DNA of 64,000 nucleotides from assembly GCF_028473645.1 (NCBI RefSeq), contig NZ_CP097269.1, forward strand, positions 1,310,001 through 1,374,000. Reading direction: 5' to 3'. A program made the position numbers and the translations under genes. Position 1 is the stretch's first letter; each line of letters begins with the position of its first letter. This DNA is from Acidovorax sp. GBBC 1281. GTDB lineage: Bacteria; Pseudomonadota; Gammaproteobacteria; Burkholderiales; Burkholderiaceae_C. The notes beneath the pieces are model-generated. The model was not told where the DNA came from and ran no database searches. It worked only from the letters and a program-made list of their open reading frames with translations. This document shows positions 28,964 through 40,188 of this stretch, piece after piece.

Positions 28964-29329
28964 ATGGCATTGCACCGTACCGCCAGCCGCGCGCGCCAGC
29001 GCGGCCTGTCGTTCATCGGACTGATTTTCATCGGCCTGCTGGCCGTGGCCGCCTTTGCCATCGGCGGGCAGTCGGTGCCGATCTTTCTGGAGTACCAGGC
29101 CATCAGCAAGGCCGCCAACAAGGCCGCGCGGGAAGGCGGTTCGGTGCCGGACGTGCGAGCCATCTTCGACCGTGCCGCGTCGATCGACAACATCAGTTCG
29201 GTCCAGGGCAAGGACCTCGAGGTGACCAAGCGCAACGAGAAGATCGTCGTGTCCTTCAGCTACTCGCGCGAGATCGCCCTGGCCGGCCCGGCCTATCTCG
29301 TGTATCGATTCCAAGAACAGACCAAGTAG
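28964..29329 (+). CDS. DUF4845 membrane protein
   Basis: The 121-residue product has an Arg-rich N-terminus, one membrane helix (about 15-34) resembling a type IV pilin-like anchor (QRGLSFIGLIFIGLLAV), and a small periplasmic domain. DUF4845 proteins are regularly encoded between lepB and rnc in beta- and gammaproteobacteria. Function is not established. It is 3 bp from rnc and in the lepA operon. Confidence 0.9.
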   Translation: MALHRTASRARQRGLSFIGLIFIGLLAVAAFAIGGQSVPIFLEYQAISKAANKAAREGGSVPDVRAIFDRAASIDNISSVQGKDLEVTKRNEKIVVSFSYSREIALAGPAYLVYRFQEQTK

Positions 29330-29332
29330 TCG

Positions 29333-30016
29333 GTGCAACCCAGCCTTTCCGCACTGCAGGACCGCCTGCAGCATGCTTTCTCCGATCCTTCGCTGCTGCA
29401 GCGCGCCATCACGCACCGCAGCTTTTCCGCCGACCACAACGAGCGCCTGGAATTTCTGGGCGATTCCGTCCTCAGCCTGGCGGTGTCCAGCCTGCTGTAC
29501 CAGCGCCTGCGCGATCTGCCCGAAGGCGATCTGTCCCGGGTGCGGGCCAACCTGGTCCGGCAGGAAACCCTCCATGAACTGGCATTGCGCCTGAAGCTGC
29601 CCGACGTGCTGCGCCTGGGCGAGGGCGAGGCCAAATCGGGCGGCAAGCTGCGGCCATCCATCCTGGCCGACGCGCTGGAGGCGCTCATCGGCGCGGCGTA
29701 CCTCGATGCCGGGTACCTGCAGGCCGAGGCCCTGGTGCACCGGCTCTTCCAGGGCGTGGAGATCAACCCGCAGATGGAGGCGGCCGCCAAGGACCCCAAA
29801 ACCGCGTTGCAGGAGTGGCTGCAGGGTCGCAAAATGAAGTTACCGCAGTACCGGGTGGTGGGTACGGTGGGGGCTGCACACCGCCAGACCTTCGATGTGG
29901 AGTGCGAAATCTCCGAACTGGGCCTGACCGAGCGCGGCATCGGCGGCTCACGCCGGGCAGGCGAGCAGGCGGCGGCGGCGGCCATGCTGGTCCTATTGAA
30001 AGCGAAGAATCCATGA
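29333..30016 (+). CDS. rnc: Ribonuclease III
   Basis: RNase III cuts double-stranded RNA, including rRNA precursors. The 227-residue product has the signature [11 protein letters not shown] with the metal-binding Asp, and a second acidic site in [14 protein letters not shown] double-stranded RNA binding domain at about 155-225 reads [11 protein letters not shown]...[14 protein letters not shown]. It starts at GTG 29333. Its TGA overlaps the era ATG by 4 bp, which fits the known rnc-era arrangement. Confidence 0.97.
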   Translation: MQPSLSALQDRLQHAFSDPSLLQRAITHRSFSADHNERLEFLGDSVLSLAVSSLLYQRLRDLPEGDLSRVRANLVRQETLHELALRLKLPDVLRLGEGEAKSGGKLRPSILADALEALIGAAYLDAGYLQAEALVHRLFQGVEINPQMEAAAKDPKTALQEWLQGRKMKLPQYRVVGTVGAAHRQTFDVECEISELGLTERGIGGSRRAGEQAAAAAMLVLLKAKNP

Positions 30017-31029
30017 ATGAAGATGCTACAAAAAATGTAGCTGGTGGCGCAGATGAACCTAGCGCTGGCGGCCAAAATGACCTGGAAGCGATGCTGGCAG
30101 CCGCCAAGCCGGCCAGCGCCCCGGCAGATGCCACCGGCCAGCGTTGCGGTCTGATCGCCATCGTGGGCAAGCCCAATGTGGGCAAGTCCACGCTGCTCAA
30201 TGCGCTGGTGGGGCAGAAGATCAGCATCACCTCGCGCAAGGCGCAGACCACGCGCCACCGGATCACCGGCATCCGCACGATGGAGCAGACGCAGTTCGTG
30301 TTCGTCGACACGCCGGGCTTCCAGACCAAGCACAGCACAGCGCTCAACAAGTCGCTCAACAAGACGGTGATGGGCGCCATCGGCGATGTGGACCTGATTC
30401 TTTTCGTGGTCGAGGCCGGCAGCTTCACGCTGGCCGATGCCAAGGTGCTGTCGCTGTTCAAGCCCGGCATCCCCACGCTGCTGATCGCCAACAAACTCGA
30501 TACGGTGCACCGCCGCGCGGAAATCGCGCCGTGGCTCAAGGGCATGCAGGAGCGCCATCCGTTCGCCGAGTTCGTGCCCATGTCGGCCAAGAACAAGGGC
30601 GATATCGAGCGCCTGTTCGGCATCTGCGCCAAGTACCTGCCCGAGCAGGCCTGGTGGTATGCCGAGGACGAGCTGACCGACCGCAGCGAGAAGTTCCTGG
30701 CCTCGGAGACGGTGCGCGAGAAGCTGTTCCGCTTCACGGGGGACGAGTTGCCCTACACCTCGACCGTCGTCATCGACAAGTTCGAGGAAGAAAAGGGCAA
30801 GACCAAGAGCCGCATGATCCGCATCGCCGCCACCATCGTGGTGGAGCGCGACGGCCACAAGGCCATGGTGATCGGCGAGAAGGGCGAGCGCCTCAAGCGC
30901 ATCGGCACCGAGGCGCGGCAGGAGCTGGAAAAGCTCATGGACGCCAAGGTGTTCATCGAGATCTGGGTCAAGGTGCGTTCGGGCTGGGCCGACGACGAAG
31001 CGCGCGTGCGCTCGTTCGGCTACGAGTGA
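30013..31029 (+). CDS. era: GTPase Era
   Basis: Era is an essential GTPase for 30S maturation that binds the 3-prime end of 16S rRNA. The 338-residue product has G1 ([11 protein letters not shown], 50-60), G3 (DTPGF), G4 (NKLD) and a C-terminal KH domain ([14 protein letters not shown]). Era usually has about 300 residues. The extra length is an N-terminal extension of about 44 residues rich in Ala, Gly and Asp. Residues 3-23 of that extension are encoded by a copy of the dispersed repeat (30021-30082). Confidence 0.96.
   Translation: MNEDATKNVAGGADEPSAGGQNDLEAMLAAAKPASAPADATGQRCGLIAIVGKPNVGKSTLLNALVGQKISITSRKAQTTRHRITGIRTMEQTQFVFVDTPGFQTKHSTALNKSLNKTVMGAIGDVDLILFVVEAGSFTLADAKVLSLFKPGIPTLLIANKLDTVHRRAEIAPWLKGMQERHPFAEFVPMSAKNKGDIERLFGICAKYLPEQAWWYAEDELTDRSEKFLASETVREKLFRFTGDELPYTSTVVIDKFEEEKGKTKSRMIRIAATIVVERDGHKAMVIGEKGERLKRIGTEARQELEKLMDAKVFIEIWVKVRSGWADDEARVRSFGYE
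30021..30082 (+). repeat. Dispersed repeat copy inside the era reading frame
   Basis: The segment begins GATGCTACAAAAAATGTAGC, continues through CTAGCGCTGGCGGCC and ends at AAAATGACC. The GCTAC/GTAGC inverted core and the AGCGCT block resemble the intergenic copies. It is in frame without stops, so the repeat has become part of the Era N-terminal extension. Confidence 0.55.
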
Positions 31030-31121
31030 ATCGACCCTGCGCTGCTTCGGCGGCCGCGGCGCCGTGGGCCACCCCGGGGCTCGGCGCACCCGTGTGCCGG
31101 GTGCCCGACCCAAAGAAAACC

Positions 31122-31175
31122 CTCATCCAGCGCTTGTCCATCAAGCACTGGTCGCTATTGAAAGAATAGCAAACC
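31122..31175 (-). repeat. Dispersed intergenic repeat copy between era and recO
   Basis: Read on the minus strand it starts TTTGCTATTCTTTCAATAGC, then has AGTGCTTG and GGACAAGCGCTGG with inverted symmetry, ending near a T-rich GGGTTTTC. This is the best-preserved copy in the window. It ends one base before the recO ATG, and the rest of the 146-bp era-recO gap (from 31030) has nothing else recognisable. Confidence 0.6.
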
Positions 31176-31955
31176 ATGGCTGTGCGCCGTATTGCCGACG
31201 AACCCGCCTATGTGCTGCACCGCTACGACTGGAGCGAGTCCAGCCTGATCCTGGACGTGTTCACGCGGCACCATGGCCGGGTCGCGCTGGTCGCCAAGGG
31301 CGCCAAGAAGCCCACCTCCAACTTTCGCCCCGTGCTGCTGCCGCTGCAACCACTGCGGGTCAACTACACCCTGTCGGGCGACGGACAGGGCGAGATCCAT
31401 GCGCTCAAGGGCGCGGAGTGGGTGGGCGGGCACGTCATGCCCACGGGCGATGCGCTGCTGTCGGGCCTGTACCTCAACGAACTGCTGATGCGCCTGATGG
31501 CCCGCGAGGATGCCCATGCGCCCCTGTTCGACGCTTATGCCGGCGTGGTGCGGGTGCTCGGCAGCGAGCACGGCGATGCGCTCGAACCCGTGCTGCGCAG
31601 CTTCGAACTGCTGCTGCTGCGCGAGATCGGACTGCTGCCCAGCCTGGGGGCCGAAACGGTCACGCTGTCGCCCTTGCAGCCACCCACCCGGTACACGCTG
31701 GTGCCCGAGGCCGGGCTGCGCGCCGCGACGGCCACCGACCGGGCCACGCTGGCCGGCGCGCAGTGGCTGGCGCTGCAGCGCGCGCTGGAGGCGGGCGAGG
31801 GCGCGAGCTACACCGCCACGCTGCGCGTGATCGCCCAGGCCGGCACGCCGATGGCGGCCGAACTCAAACCCCAGTTGCGCACGCTGCTGCAATACCATTG
31901 CGGCAGCCCGGTGCTGCGCACGCGCCAGCTCATGATGGACCTGCAATCGCTATGA
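31176..31955 (+). CDS. recO: DNA repair protein RecO
   Basis: RecO helps load RecA onto gaps coated with SSB. The 259-residue product has the N-terminal OB fold ([23 protein letters not shown], split here by length) with [15 protein letters not shown] and [10 protein letters not shown]. The C-terminal helical region ends LMMDLQSL. It lacks an obvious zinc-finger cysteine set. Its TGA overlaps the pdxJ ATG (TATGA). Confidence 0.93.
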   Translation: MAVRRIADEPAYVLHRYDWSESSLILDVFTRHHGRVALVAKGAKKPTSNFRPVLLPLQPLRVNYTLSGDGQGEIHALKGAEWVGGHVMPTGDALLSGLYLNELLMRLMAREDAHAPLFDAYAGVVRVLGSEHGDALEPVLRSFELLLLREIGLLPSLGAETVTLSPLQPPTRYTLVPEAGLRAATATDRATLAGAQWLALQRALEAGEGASYTATLRVIAQAGTPMAAELKPQLRTLLQYHCGSPVLRTRQLMMDLQSL

Positions 31956-32731
31956 CCCTTTCCTCCGCCGCTTCCGCCCGCACCGCCCTGTCGGTCAACG
32001 TCAACAAGGTGGCCCTGGTGCGCAACACGCGCCACCTGGGCATTCCCAGCGTCACGCGCGCTTCGCTGCTGTGCCTGCAGGCGGGCGCCCAGGGCATCAC
32101 GGTGCATCCGCGGCCGGACGAGCGCCACATCCGCGCGGGCGACGTGCACGACCTGGCCGCGCTGATGAAGGACTGGCCCGACCGCGAATTCAACATCGAG
32201 GGCAACCCGTCGCAGAACCTCATGGATTTCATCCGCGAGGTGCGGCCGCAGCAGGCCACCTTCGTGCCCGACAGCGAAGACCAGTTCACCAGCGACCACG
32301 GCTGGAGCTTTCCGCAGGATGCCGATCGGCTGGCGCCGCTGATCTCCGAATGCCGCCGACTGGGCGTGCGCGTGAGCCTGTTCATGGACCCGCTGCCCGC
32401 CCAGATGGCCGCCGCCCGCGCCGTGGGCGCCGACCGCGTGGAGCTGTACACCGAGCCCTATGCCGCCGCCTGGGGCACCGGGCGCCAGGCCGCCGAACTG
32501 GAGCGCTACCGCGTGGCGGCCCAGGCCGCCCTGGATGCCGGCCTGGGCGTGAACGCCGGGCACGACCTGAACCGCGACAACCTGGCCGCCTTCGTGCAGG
32601 GCGTGCCGGGACTGCTGGAGGTGTCCATCGGGCACGCGCTCATCGCCGATGCGCTGGAATTGGGCTATGCCGCCACGGTGCAGGCCTACCAGCGCTGCAT
32701 CGACGAAGGCATGGCGGCAAATTGCTCCTGA
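31952..32731 (+). CDS. pdxJ: Pyridoxine 5-phosphate synthase PdxJ
   Basis: PdxJ makes pyridoxine 5-phosphate from 3-amino-2-oxopropyl phosphate and deoxyxylulose 5-phosphate. The 259-residue TIM-barrel product has [28 protein letters not shown] with the catalytic His, [18 protein letters not shown] and VNAGHDLN. The recO-pdxJ-acpS order is the one found in E. coli. The start overlaps recO. Confidence 0.97.
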   Translation: MTLSSAASARTALSVNVNKVALVRNTRHLGIPSVTRASLLCLQAGAQGITVHPRPDERHIRAGDVHDLAALMKDWPDREFNIEGNPSQNLMDFIREVRPQQATFVPDSEDQFTSDHGWSFPQDADRLAPLISECRRLGVRVSLFMDPLPAQMAAARAVGADRVELYTEPYAAAWGTGRQAAELERYRVAAQAALDAGLGVNAGHDLNRDNLAAFVQGVPGLLEVSIGHALIADALELGYAATVQAYQRCIDEGMAANCS

Positions 32732-32780
32732 TTTGATAGCAATATGCCGGCGATTTTCATGCCTTGGAGGCAGATTGGAC
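32712..32780 (+). repeat. Dispersed repeat copy at the pdxJ-acpS junction
   Basis: It starts AAATTGCTCCTGATTTGATAGC, of which the key parts are TTGCT and GATAGC, followed by GGAGGCAGATTGGACC. It overlaps the last codons of pdxJ and runs to just before the acpS ATG. Confidence 0.5.
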
Positions 32781-32788
32781 CCTGAAAC

Positions 32789-33181
32789 ATGATCTACGGC
32801 ATCGGCACCGACATCTGCGACATCCGCCGCATTCGCGCCAGCCTGGAGCGCCACGGCGATCGCTTCGCCGAGAAGGTGCTGGCCGAGGGCGAGCTGTCCA
32901 CCTGGCGCGAGCGCGGCGCGCGCTGGCCCGAACGCGGCGTGCGCTACCTTGCCACCCGGTTCTCGGCCAAGGAGGCTTTCAGCAAGGCCATCGGCATGGG
33001 GATGCGCATGCCTATGACCTGGCGGCACTGCGAGGTGGCCAAGCTGCCCAGCGGGCAGCCGGTGATCGTGCTGCACGGCGCGCTCAAGGAATGGTTCGAG
33101 GCCCAGGGCCTGCAGTGCCACCTGAGCGTGACCGACGAATCCGACTACGCGGCGAGCTTTTGCGTGGTTGAAAAGAACTAA
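32789..33181 (+). CDS. acpS: Holo-ACP synthase AcpS
   Basis: AcpS attaches 4-phosphopantetheine to Ser37 of ACP. The 130-residue product has the [13 protein letters not shown]-terminal motif with the Mg-binding Asp and the second motif [13 protein letters not shown] with Glu and Lys. It is the last of the recO-pdxJ-acpS group before nagZ. A partial repeat copy (33199-33225) lies after it. Confidence 0.96.
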   Translation: MIYGIGTDICDIRRIRASLERHGDRFAEKVLAEGELSTWRERGARWPERGVRYLATRFSAKEAFSKAIGMGMRMPMTWRHCEVAKLPSGQPVIVLHGALKEWFEAQGLQCHLSVTDESDYAASFCVVEKN

Positions 33182-33241
33182 GGCCCCACCGCAATGCGGT
33201 ATTGCCTGGATTGCTATTAAAAAGTGAGTGAACCCCTGGCC

Positions 33242-34405
33242 ATGACTTTCGAACACGCCCCCCTCATCCTCGACGTTGCCGGCACCGAACTCACCGCGGC
33301 GGACCGCCGCCGCCTGGCGCACCCGCTCACCGGCGGCGTGATCCTGTTCACGCGCAACTGGCAGGACCGCGCGCAGCTGCTGGCGCTCACCAGCGCCATC
33401 AAGGCCGTGCGGGACGATCTGCTGATCTGCGTGGACCACGAAGGCGGCCGCGTGCAGCGCTTTCGCAGCGATGGCTTCACCCAGCTGCCACCCATGCGGG
33501 CGTTCGGCGAGCTGTGGATGCAGGGCGACGGCCGGGGCGCCAAGGCCGTGCCCGGCAGCGGCGCGCTGCGCGCCACCAATGCGGCGACCGCCGCCGGCTA
33601 CGTGCTGGGCAGCGAGCTGCGGTCATGCGGCGTGGACTTCAGCTTCACGCCGGTGCTGGACCTGGACTGGTCCGATGAGGCGCCCCGAGGCAGCGCGGGA
33701 CGCGTGCAGCGGCCTGGTGTTTCCCGCAGCAGCGTGATCGGCGACCGGGCCTTCCACCGCGATCCACGCGTGGTGGCCCTGTTGGCCAAGAGCCTCATGC
33801 ACGGCCTGCTGCAGGCGGGCATGGCCAATTGCGGCAAGCATTTTCCGGGGCATGGCTTCGTTCGCGCCGATTCGCACACGGACATTCCCGTGGACCCGCG
33901 CAGCCTGAAAGCCCTGCTGGCTGACGACGCGGCGCCGTACCCCTGGCTGTCGAGCACGCTCACCAGCGTGATGCCTGCCCACGTGATCTACCCCAAGGTG
34001 GACAGCCGGCCGGCGGGTTTTTCGCGGCGCTGGCTGCAGGACATCCTGCGCCAGCAACTGCGTTTCGACGGGGCGGTCTTCAGCGACGACCTGAGCATGG
34101 AAGGCGCGCGCCGCATCGACGGCCAGACGGTGAGCTACACCGATGCGGCCGTGGCGGCGCTCGATGCGGGCTGCGACCTGGTGCTGCTGTGCAACCAGAG
34201 CCTCGTGGGCGAGGGCGACCGCCAAGGCGAAGCGCTGGACGAACTGCTGGCGGGATTGCAGCAGGCCCGTGACGATGGCCGCTGGCATGCCAGCCCCGAC
34301 AGCGAATCCCGCCGCGTGGCGCTGCTGCCGGAAACGCTGCCCCAGCCGTGGGACGAACTGATGCTGCAGCCCGCCTACCTGCAGGCGCTCGAACTGTTGC
34401 CGTGA
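33242..34405 (+). CDS. nagZ: Beta-N-acetylhexosaminidase NagZ
   Basis: NagZ removes GlcNAc from anhydro-muropeptides in cell-wall recycling and is cytoplasmic. The 387-residue GH3 product has CVDHEGGRVQR, SSVIGDRAFHRDP, NCGKHFPGHG and the nucleophile Asp in FSDDLSMEGA. It is longer than the usual 340 or so. The excess includes two inserted loops at about residues 94-107 and 143-160 next to the GDRAF motif. GTG 33224 is an alternative start. Confidence 0.93.
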   Translation: MTFEHAPLILDVAGTELTAADRRRLAHPLTGGVILFTRNWQDRAQLLALTSAIKAVRDDLLICVDHEGGRVQRFRSDGFTQLPPMRAFGELWMQGDGRGAKAVPGSGALRATNAATAAGYVLGSELRSCGVDFSFTPVLDLDWSDEAPRGSAGRVQRPGVSRSSVIGDRAFHRDPRVVALLAKSLMHGLLQAGMANCGKHFPGHGFVRADSHTDIPVDPRSLKALLADDAAPYPWLSSTLTSVMPAHVIYPKVDSRPAGFSRRWLQDILRQQLRFDGAVFSDDLSMEGARRIDGQTVSYTDAAVAALDAGCDLVLLCNQSLVGEGDRQGEALDELLAGLQQARDDGRWHASPDSESRRVALLPETLPQPWDELMLQPAYLQALELLP

Positions 34406-34722
34406 GCGGGGCGGGTTTTTCGGCGCATTGGTAACCAATCGTTGTGCGGCCCACCGCTGCGTTCGGTGGCTGGCTGGGTGCCTTCAACGGGGAAAAGTCG
34501 CCTCCCGCAATGCCATTAACTGCGAAAAACGCTGTTTCCAGCCTTCGCAGTGACTGGGACCAGGGCGAGGGCCGACAGCGCGTGACGAACATTGGCCTAC
34601 AACTGGCGGTCAACGCGAGGCATAACGTGCCGTTCTGAAGAGACCATCTGCCGACGAGGTGCCGACGCACGCCGGACCGGGTTTTCGCACCGGCCCACGG
34701 TGGATGGTTCAGGAGAAAAACC
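34406..34722. other. Intergenic gap between nagZ and the DUF3300 gene
   Basis: No supportable gene is seen in these 317 bp. There is a short inverted repeat, ATTGGT-A-ACCAAT (34427-34439), of the kind that can be an operator. A moderately AT-rich stretch lies around 34500-34640 that may hold the promoter of the next gene. Confidence 0.4.
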
Positions 34723-36735
<2,013 letters not shown>

Positions 36736-36810
36736 ATGGACAGTGGGTGGCGCGTGCCGGGCTAAAAAAGGGCTGCGGCCGTGCGTGCGCCGTCAGCCTG
36801 CCTCGCAGGG

Positions 36811-37461
36811 TCAGGCCGTTTCCAGGCTGGAAGAGGCCTCGGCTGAGGCAGCATCTTCCGGCGCGGCATCCGTCCTGCGCGGAGGCCCGCCCTTCCAACG
36901 CCGCACCACGCGCTGGAAGATCAGGGTATTGGGAATCTGCAGTAGCGCGCCGTCCGGCCCTGCGTCGAAGTCTTCCAGCGTGGTGTAGAGCAGGTTGATG
37001 TCGATCACGCGCCCCTTGGCGCCGGGCTTTTCCGCCGTGTCCAGCACCTCGATGTAGTCGCCCAGGCGGAACGGGCCCACGGTGAAGATGAGCAGCGCGC
37101 AGAACAGGTTGGACAGCACGCTCCACGCGGCAAAGAAGGCCACGGCACCCACGGTGGCGAATCCGGTGAAGGCGGTCCACAGCACGGTGGCGGAGACACC
37201 CAGGCGCTCCAGCACGAGCAGCAGCGCGCTGCCCATGATGATCCAGCGCAGCAGGCCGTTGATCGGCACCATCATCTCGATGGGCCACTGGTAATGGTGG
37301 CCGGCACGCCCCACCAGCCGTCGCAGCGTGCGCTGCAGCACCACGGCGACGATCAGGATCAAGAGGATCTGCAAGCCCGGCACGATGATGTCGAGCCAGT
37401 CCCGGATCCAGTCGGGCAGGTAAGGTTGCAGGCGCAGCATGAAGGTCCAGTCGTTCGGCAA
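36811..37461 (-). CDS. Short MscS-family mechanosensitive channel
   Basis: The 216-residue product has three predicted membrane helices (about 28-45, 65-85, 90-125). The pore-lining TM3 reads FATVGAVAFFAAWSVLSNLF, followed by GDYIEV and the start of the beta domain (LLYTTLEDFD, LLQIPNTLIF). MscS of E. coli has 286 residues, so the C-terminal alpha/beta portal is missing and replaced by a short charged tail. It probably relieves osmotic stress or acts as a signalling channel. The diguanylate cyclase gene ends 11 bp upstream, so the two may be cotranscribed. Confidence 0.85.
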   Translation of the reverse strand: MPNDWTFMLRLQPYLPDWIRDWLDIIVPGLQILLILIVAVVLQRTLRRLVGRAGHHYQWPIEMMVPINGLLRWIIMGSALLLVLERLGVSATVLWTAFTGFATVGAVAFFAAWSVLSNLFCALLIFTVGPFRLGDYIEVLDTAEKPGAKGRVIDINLLYTTLEDFDAGPDGALLQIPNTLIFQRVVRRWKGGPPRRTDAAPEDAASAEASSSLETA

Positions 37462-37472
37462 AAGGTCTCCTG

Positions 37473-38513
37473 TCAGCCGCGCAGCTGCTCGACGGTGTCC
37501 ATCTGCATCTCGAAGCTGAAAAAGCGGGCGCGTCCCTGGGCCTTGGCGGCATACAGCGCCTGGTCCGCGCGCATCAGCATGGCCTCCGCGCTGGTGCCTT
37601 CGTCAGGAATGCAGGTGGTGATGCCGCCGGACAGCGTAAGCGTCGGGCCGAGCGGCGAATTGGGGTGGGGCAGGGCGCGCACGGACAGCAGCTTGCCCAG
37701 CGCCCGTGCAAAGGTCATCGCGCCGGAGCGGGGCGTGCCGGGCAGGATGAGGGCGAACTCCTCGCCGCCGTAGCGCGCCGCGACATCCCGCGGGCGCGTG
37801 CACACGTCGCGCAGCAGGCGGCTCACGTCCTTCAGGCAGGCATCGCCCTGCAGGTGGCCGGCTGAATCGTTGTAGCGCTTGAAGTGGTCCAGGTCGCACA
37901 GCATCAGGGTGAGCGGCTCGCCCTCCCGCCGCGCCGCGGCGATCTCGTTGTGCAGGATGCGGTCCAGGCCGCGGCGGTTCACCAGCCCGGTCAGGGCATC
38001 CACCTCGACCATCTCATTGAGCCGCTGGTTGGCCAGGTGCAACTCCTGCGACAGCGACACCAGCCGGCGGCGCATGTCCAGCAGCCGCCGCATGGCGCGA
38101 AGCTTGGCAACGAGGACGATCGGCTTGACCGGTTTGACCAGGTAGTCGTCGCCCCCCGACTCGATGCCGCGCCACACGTCCAGGTCGCCGTCCAGGCCGG
38201 AGAGAAAGATGATGGGCGTCCAGCCCCCGGGTTCGGCCTCGCGCATCTGCTGCGCGACCCAGTAGCCGTCGTTGTGATCCGACAGGCGGATGTCCAGCAG
38301 CACCAGGTCCGGCCGGTGCAACTGGAACAGGTCGAGCGCCTTGTCGCCCGATGCGGCCTCCAGCACATCGACCACGCCGGCATGGCGCAGTTCCGCCACC
38401 AGCACCGCGCGCAGGGAGGCCTGATCCTCCACGACCAGCACGGTGAAGGGCATGGTGTCCTCGATGCGGCCCCCACTGGGGGGCAGCGGGGTGGGATGGG
38501 TGGTGGTCATCAC
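37473..38513 (-). CDS. Response regulator with diguanylate cyclase (REC-GGDEF) domain
   Basis: The 346-residue product joins a receiver domain (about 22-145) to a GGDEF domain (about 165-340). The phospho-acceptor is Asp74 (LVLLDIRLSD), with Glu29-Asp30 and Lys in YLVKPVKP. The active-site motif is GGEEF at 249-253, preceded by the product-inhibition site RPRD at 240-243, so it should be an active, feedback-controlled c-di-GMP synthase. Its partner kinase is not in the window. ATG 38453 (MPFTVLVV) is an alternative start, since the first 20 residues are not part of the fold. Confidence 0.92.
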   Translation of the reverse strand: MMTTTHPTPLPPSGGRIEDTMPFTVLVVEDQASLRAVLVAELRHAGVVDVLEAASGDKALDLFQLHRPDLVLLDIRLSDHNDGYWVAQQMREAEPGGWTPIIFLSGLDGDLDVWRGIESGGDDYLVKPVKPIVLVAKLRAMRRLLDMRRRLVSLSQELHLANQRLNEMVEVDALTGLVNRRGLDRILHNEIAAARREGEPLTLMLCDLDHFKRYNDSAGHLQGDACLKDVSRLLRDVCTRPRDVAARYGGEEFALILPGTPRSGAMTFARALGKLLSVRALPHPNSPLGPTLTLSGGITTCIPDEGTSAEAMLMRADQALYAAKAQGRARFFSFEMQMDTVEQLRG

Positions 38514-38574
38514 GGTCCCTTTCCTGGAGGCAGGTGCAGGCCTTTCGGCCCCGAAGGCCGCAGTCCTCAGCCGA

Positions 38575-40113
38575 TCAATGTTCGCGGCGCAGGGCGGGGA
38601 ACAGGATCACGTCGCGGATGCTGGGGCTGTCGGTAAGCAACATCATCAACCGATCGATGCCGATACCGCAACCACCCGTGGGAGGCATGCCGTACTCGAG
38701 CGCCCGCACGAAGTCGTGGTCGAAGAACATGGCCTCGTCGTCGCCGCCATCCTTGGCCGCGACCTGCGCCTGAAAGCGCGCGGCCTGGTCCTCGGCGTCG
38801 TTCAGCTCGGAAAAGCCGTTGCCGAACTCGCGGCCGGTGATGTAGAGCTCGAAACGCTCGGTCACTTCGGGGCGCGTGTCGTTGGCCCGGGCCAGGGGGC
38901 TGATCTCGGTCGGGTGCTCCATGATGAAGGTCGGCAGCCAGAGCTTGTCTTCCACCGTTTCTTCGAAGTACAGCACCTGCAGGCTGGCCAGCGTGCGCTT
39001 GGACAGCTGGTTCTTCTCTTCGTTCAGGCCCAGCTTCTTGAGGGCGCTGACGAGCCAGGCGGCATCATCCACATGGGCGCCGGCTTCGGTGTACTGGAAG
39101 ATCGCCTCGCGGATGGTCAGCCGCTGGAACGGCTGGGAAAGGTCCACCTCGCGGCCGCCGTAGGTCAGCTGCAGCGTGCCGGCCGCCTTCATGGCCGCAT
39201 CGCGCACCAGTTGTTCGGTGAAGTCCATCAGGTCGCGGTAGTTCCAGTAGGCCGCGTAGAACTCCATCATGGTGAACTCGGGGTTGTGGCGCACCGAGAT
39301 GCCTTCGTTGCGGAAGTTGCGGTTGATCTCGAACACCCGCTCGAAGCCGCCCACCACCAGGCGCTTCAGATACAGCTCGGGCGCGATGCGCAGGTACATC
39401 TCCTGCTCCAGCGCGTTGTGGTGGGTGACGAACGGCTTGGCATTCGCGCCGCCGGGAATCGGGTGCAGCATGGGCGTTTCCACTTCCAGGAAGCCGTGCT
39501 GCACCATGAATTCGCGCAGGCCGCTCACGGCCTTGCTGCGGGCGATGAAACGGCTGCGCGCGGTTTCATCGGTCATCAGGTCCACGTAGCGCTGGCGGTA
39601 TTTCACCTCCTGGTCGGCCACGCCGTGGAACTTGTCAGGCATGGGCCGAAGGCTCTTGGTGAGCAGGCGCAGCGTGGTGACCTTGATCGACAGCTCGCCG
39701 GTCTTGGTCTTCATGAGCGTGCCTTCCGCACCCACGATGTCGCCCAGGTCCCAGTGCTTGAAAGCGGCGTACAGCTCTTCACCCAGCGCATCGCGCGTGA
39801 CGTACAGCTGCAGGCGGCCTCCCGTCGTGCCCAGCGAGCCGTCCTGCACGGTGGCGAAACTGGCCTTGCCCATCACGCGCTTGAGCATCATCCGGCCGGC
39901 GACGCTCACGGTGACAGGGCTCGCCTCGAGCGCATCCGCCGCGCTTTCGGCGTACTGCGCCTGCAGGTCCGCCACATGGTGGGCAGGCTTGAAATCGTTG
40001 GGAAACGCCACGCCCTTGCCTGCTGCCTGGGCCTCCCGCAGGGCCTTGAGTTTTTCGCGGCGCTCGGCGATGAGCTGGTTGTGGTCAATGGCAGGGGTGG
40101 GAGTGTCGGACAT
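38575..40113 (-). CDS. lysS: Lysyl-tRNA synthetase (class II)
   Basis: LysRS charges tRNA-Lys. The 512-residue product has the N-terminal OB anticodon-binding domain ([20 protein letters not shown], about 86-105 onward) and class II motifs: motif 1 in [11 protein letters not shown], motif 2 in [20 protein letters not shown], motif 3 in [13 protein letters not shown]. It starts at ATG 40113 ([12 protein letters not shown]). It separates the signalling pair from the glycan genes. Confidence 0.97.
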   Translation of the reverse strand: MSDTPTPAIDHNQLIAERREKLKALREAQAAGKGVAFPNDFKPAHHVADLQAQYAESAADALEASPVTVSVAGRMMLKRVMGKASFATVQDGSLGTTGGRLQLYVTRDALGEELYAAFKHWDLGDIVGAEGTLMKTKTGELSIKVTTLRLLTKSLRPMPDKFHGVADQEVKYRQRYVDLMTDETARSRFIARSKAVSGLREFMVQHGFLEVETPMLHPIPGGANAKPFVTHHNALEQEMYLRIAPELYLKRLVVGGFERVFEINRNFRNEGISVRHNPEFTMMEFYAAYWNYRDLMDFTEQLVRDAAMKAAGTLQLTYGGREVDLSQPFQRLTIREAIFQYTEAGAHVDDAAWLVSALKKLGLNEEKNQLSKRTLASLQVLYFEETVEDKLWLPTFIMEHPTEISPLARANDTRPEVTERFELYITGREFGNGFSELNDAEDQAARFQAQVAAKDGGDDEAMFFDHDFVRALEYGMPPTGGCGIGIDRLMMLLTDSPSIRDVILFPALRREH

Positions 40114-40188
40114 AGATTGAAATGATGGCGAAGAGAGGCGTCGCGCGACGAAACCGGCCATTTTAAGAGCCAAGTCAAACCAGCGGCC

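Noticed and set aside
34427..34439. Inverted repeat ATTGGT-A-ACCAAT as an operator.
   Set aside because: Six-base arms occur by chance and no regulator gene is adjacent; recorded only in the gap description.
34444..34638. A 64-codon plus-strand frame between nagZ and the DUF3300 gene.
   Set aside because: No Shine-Dalgarno, no domain or signal peptide, and no consistent codon pattern; treated as intergenic.
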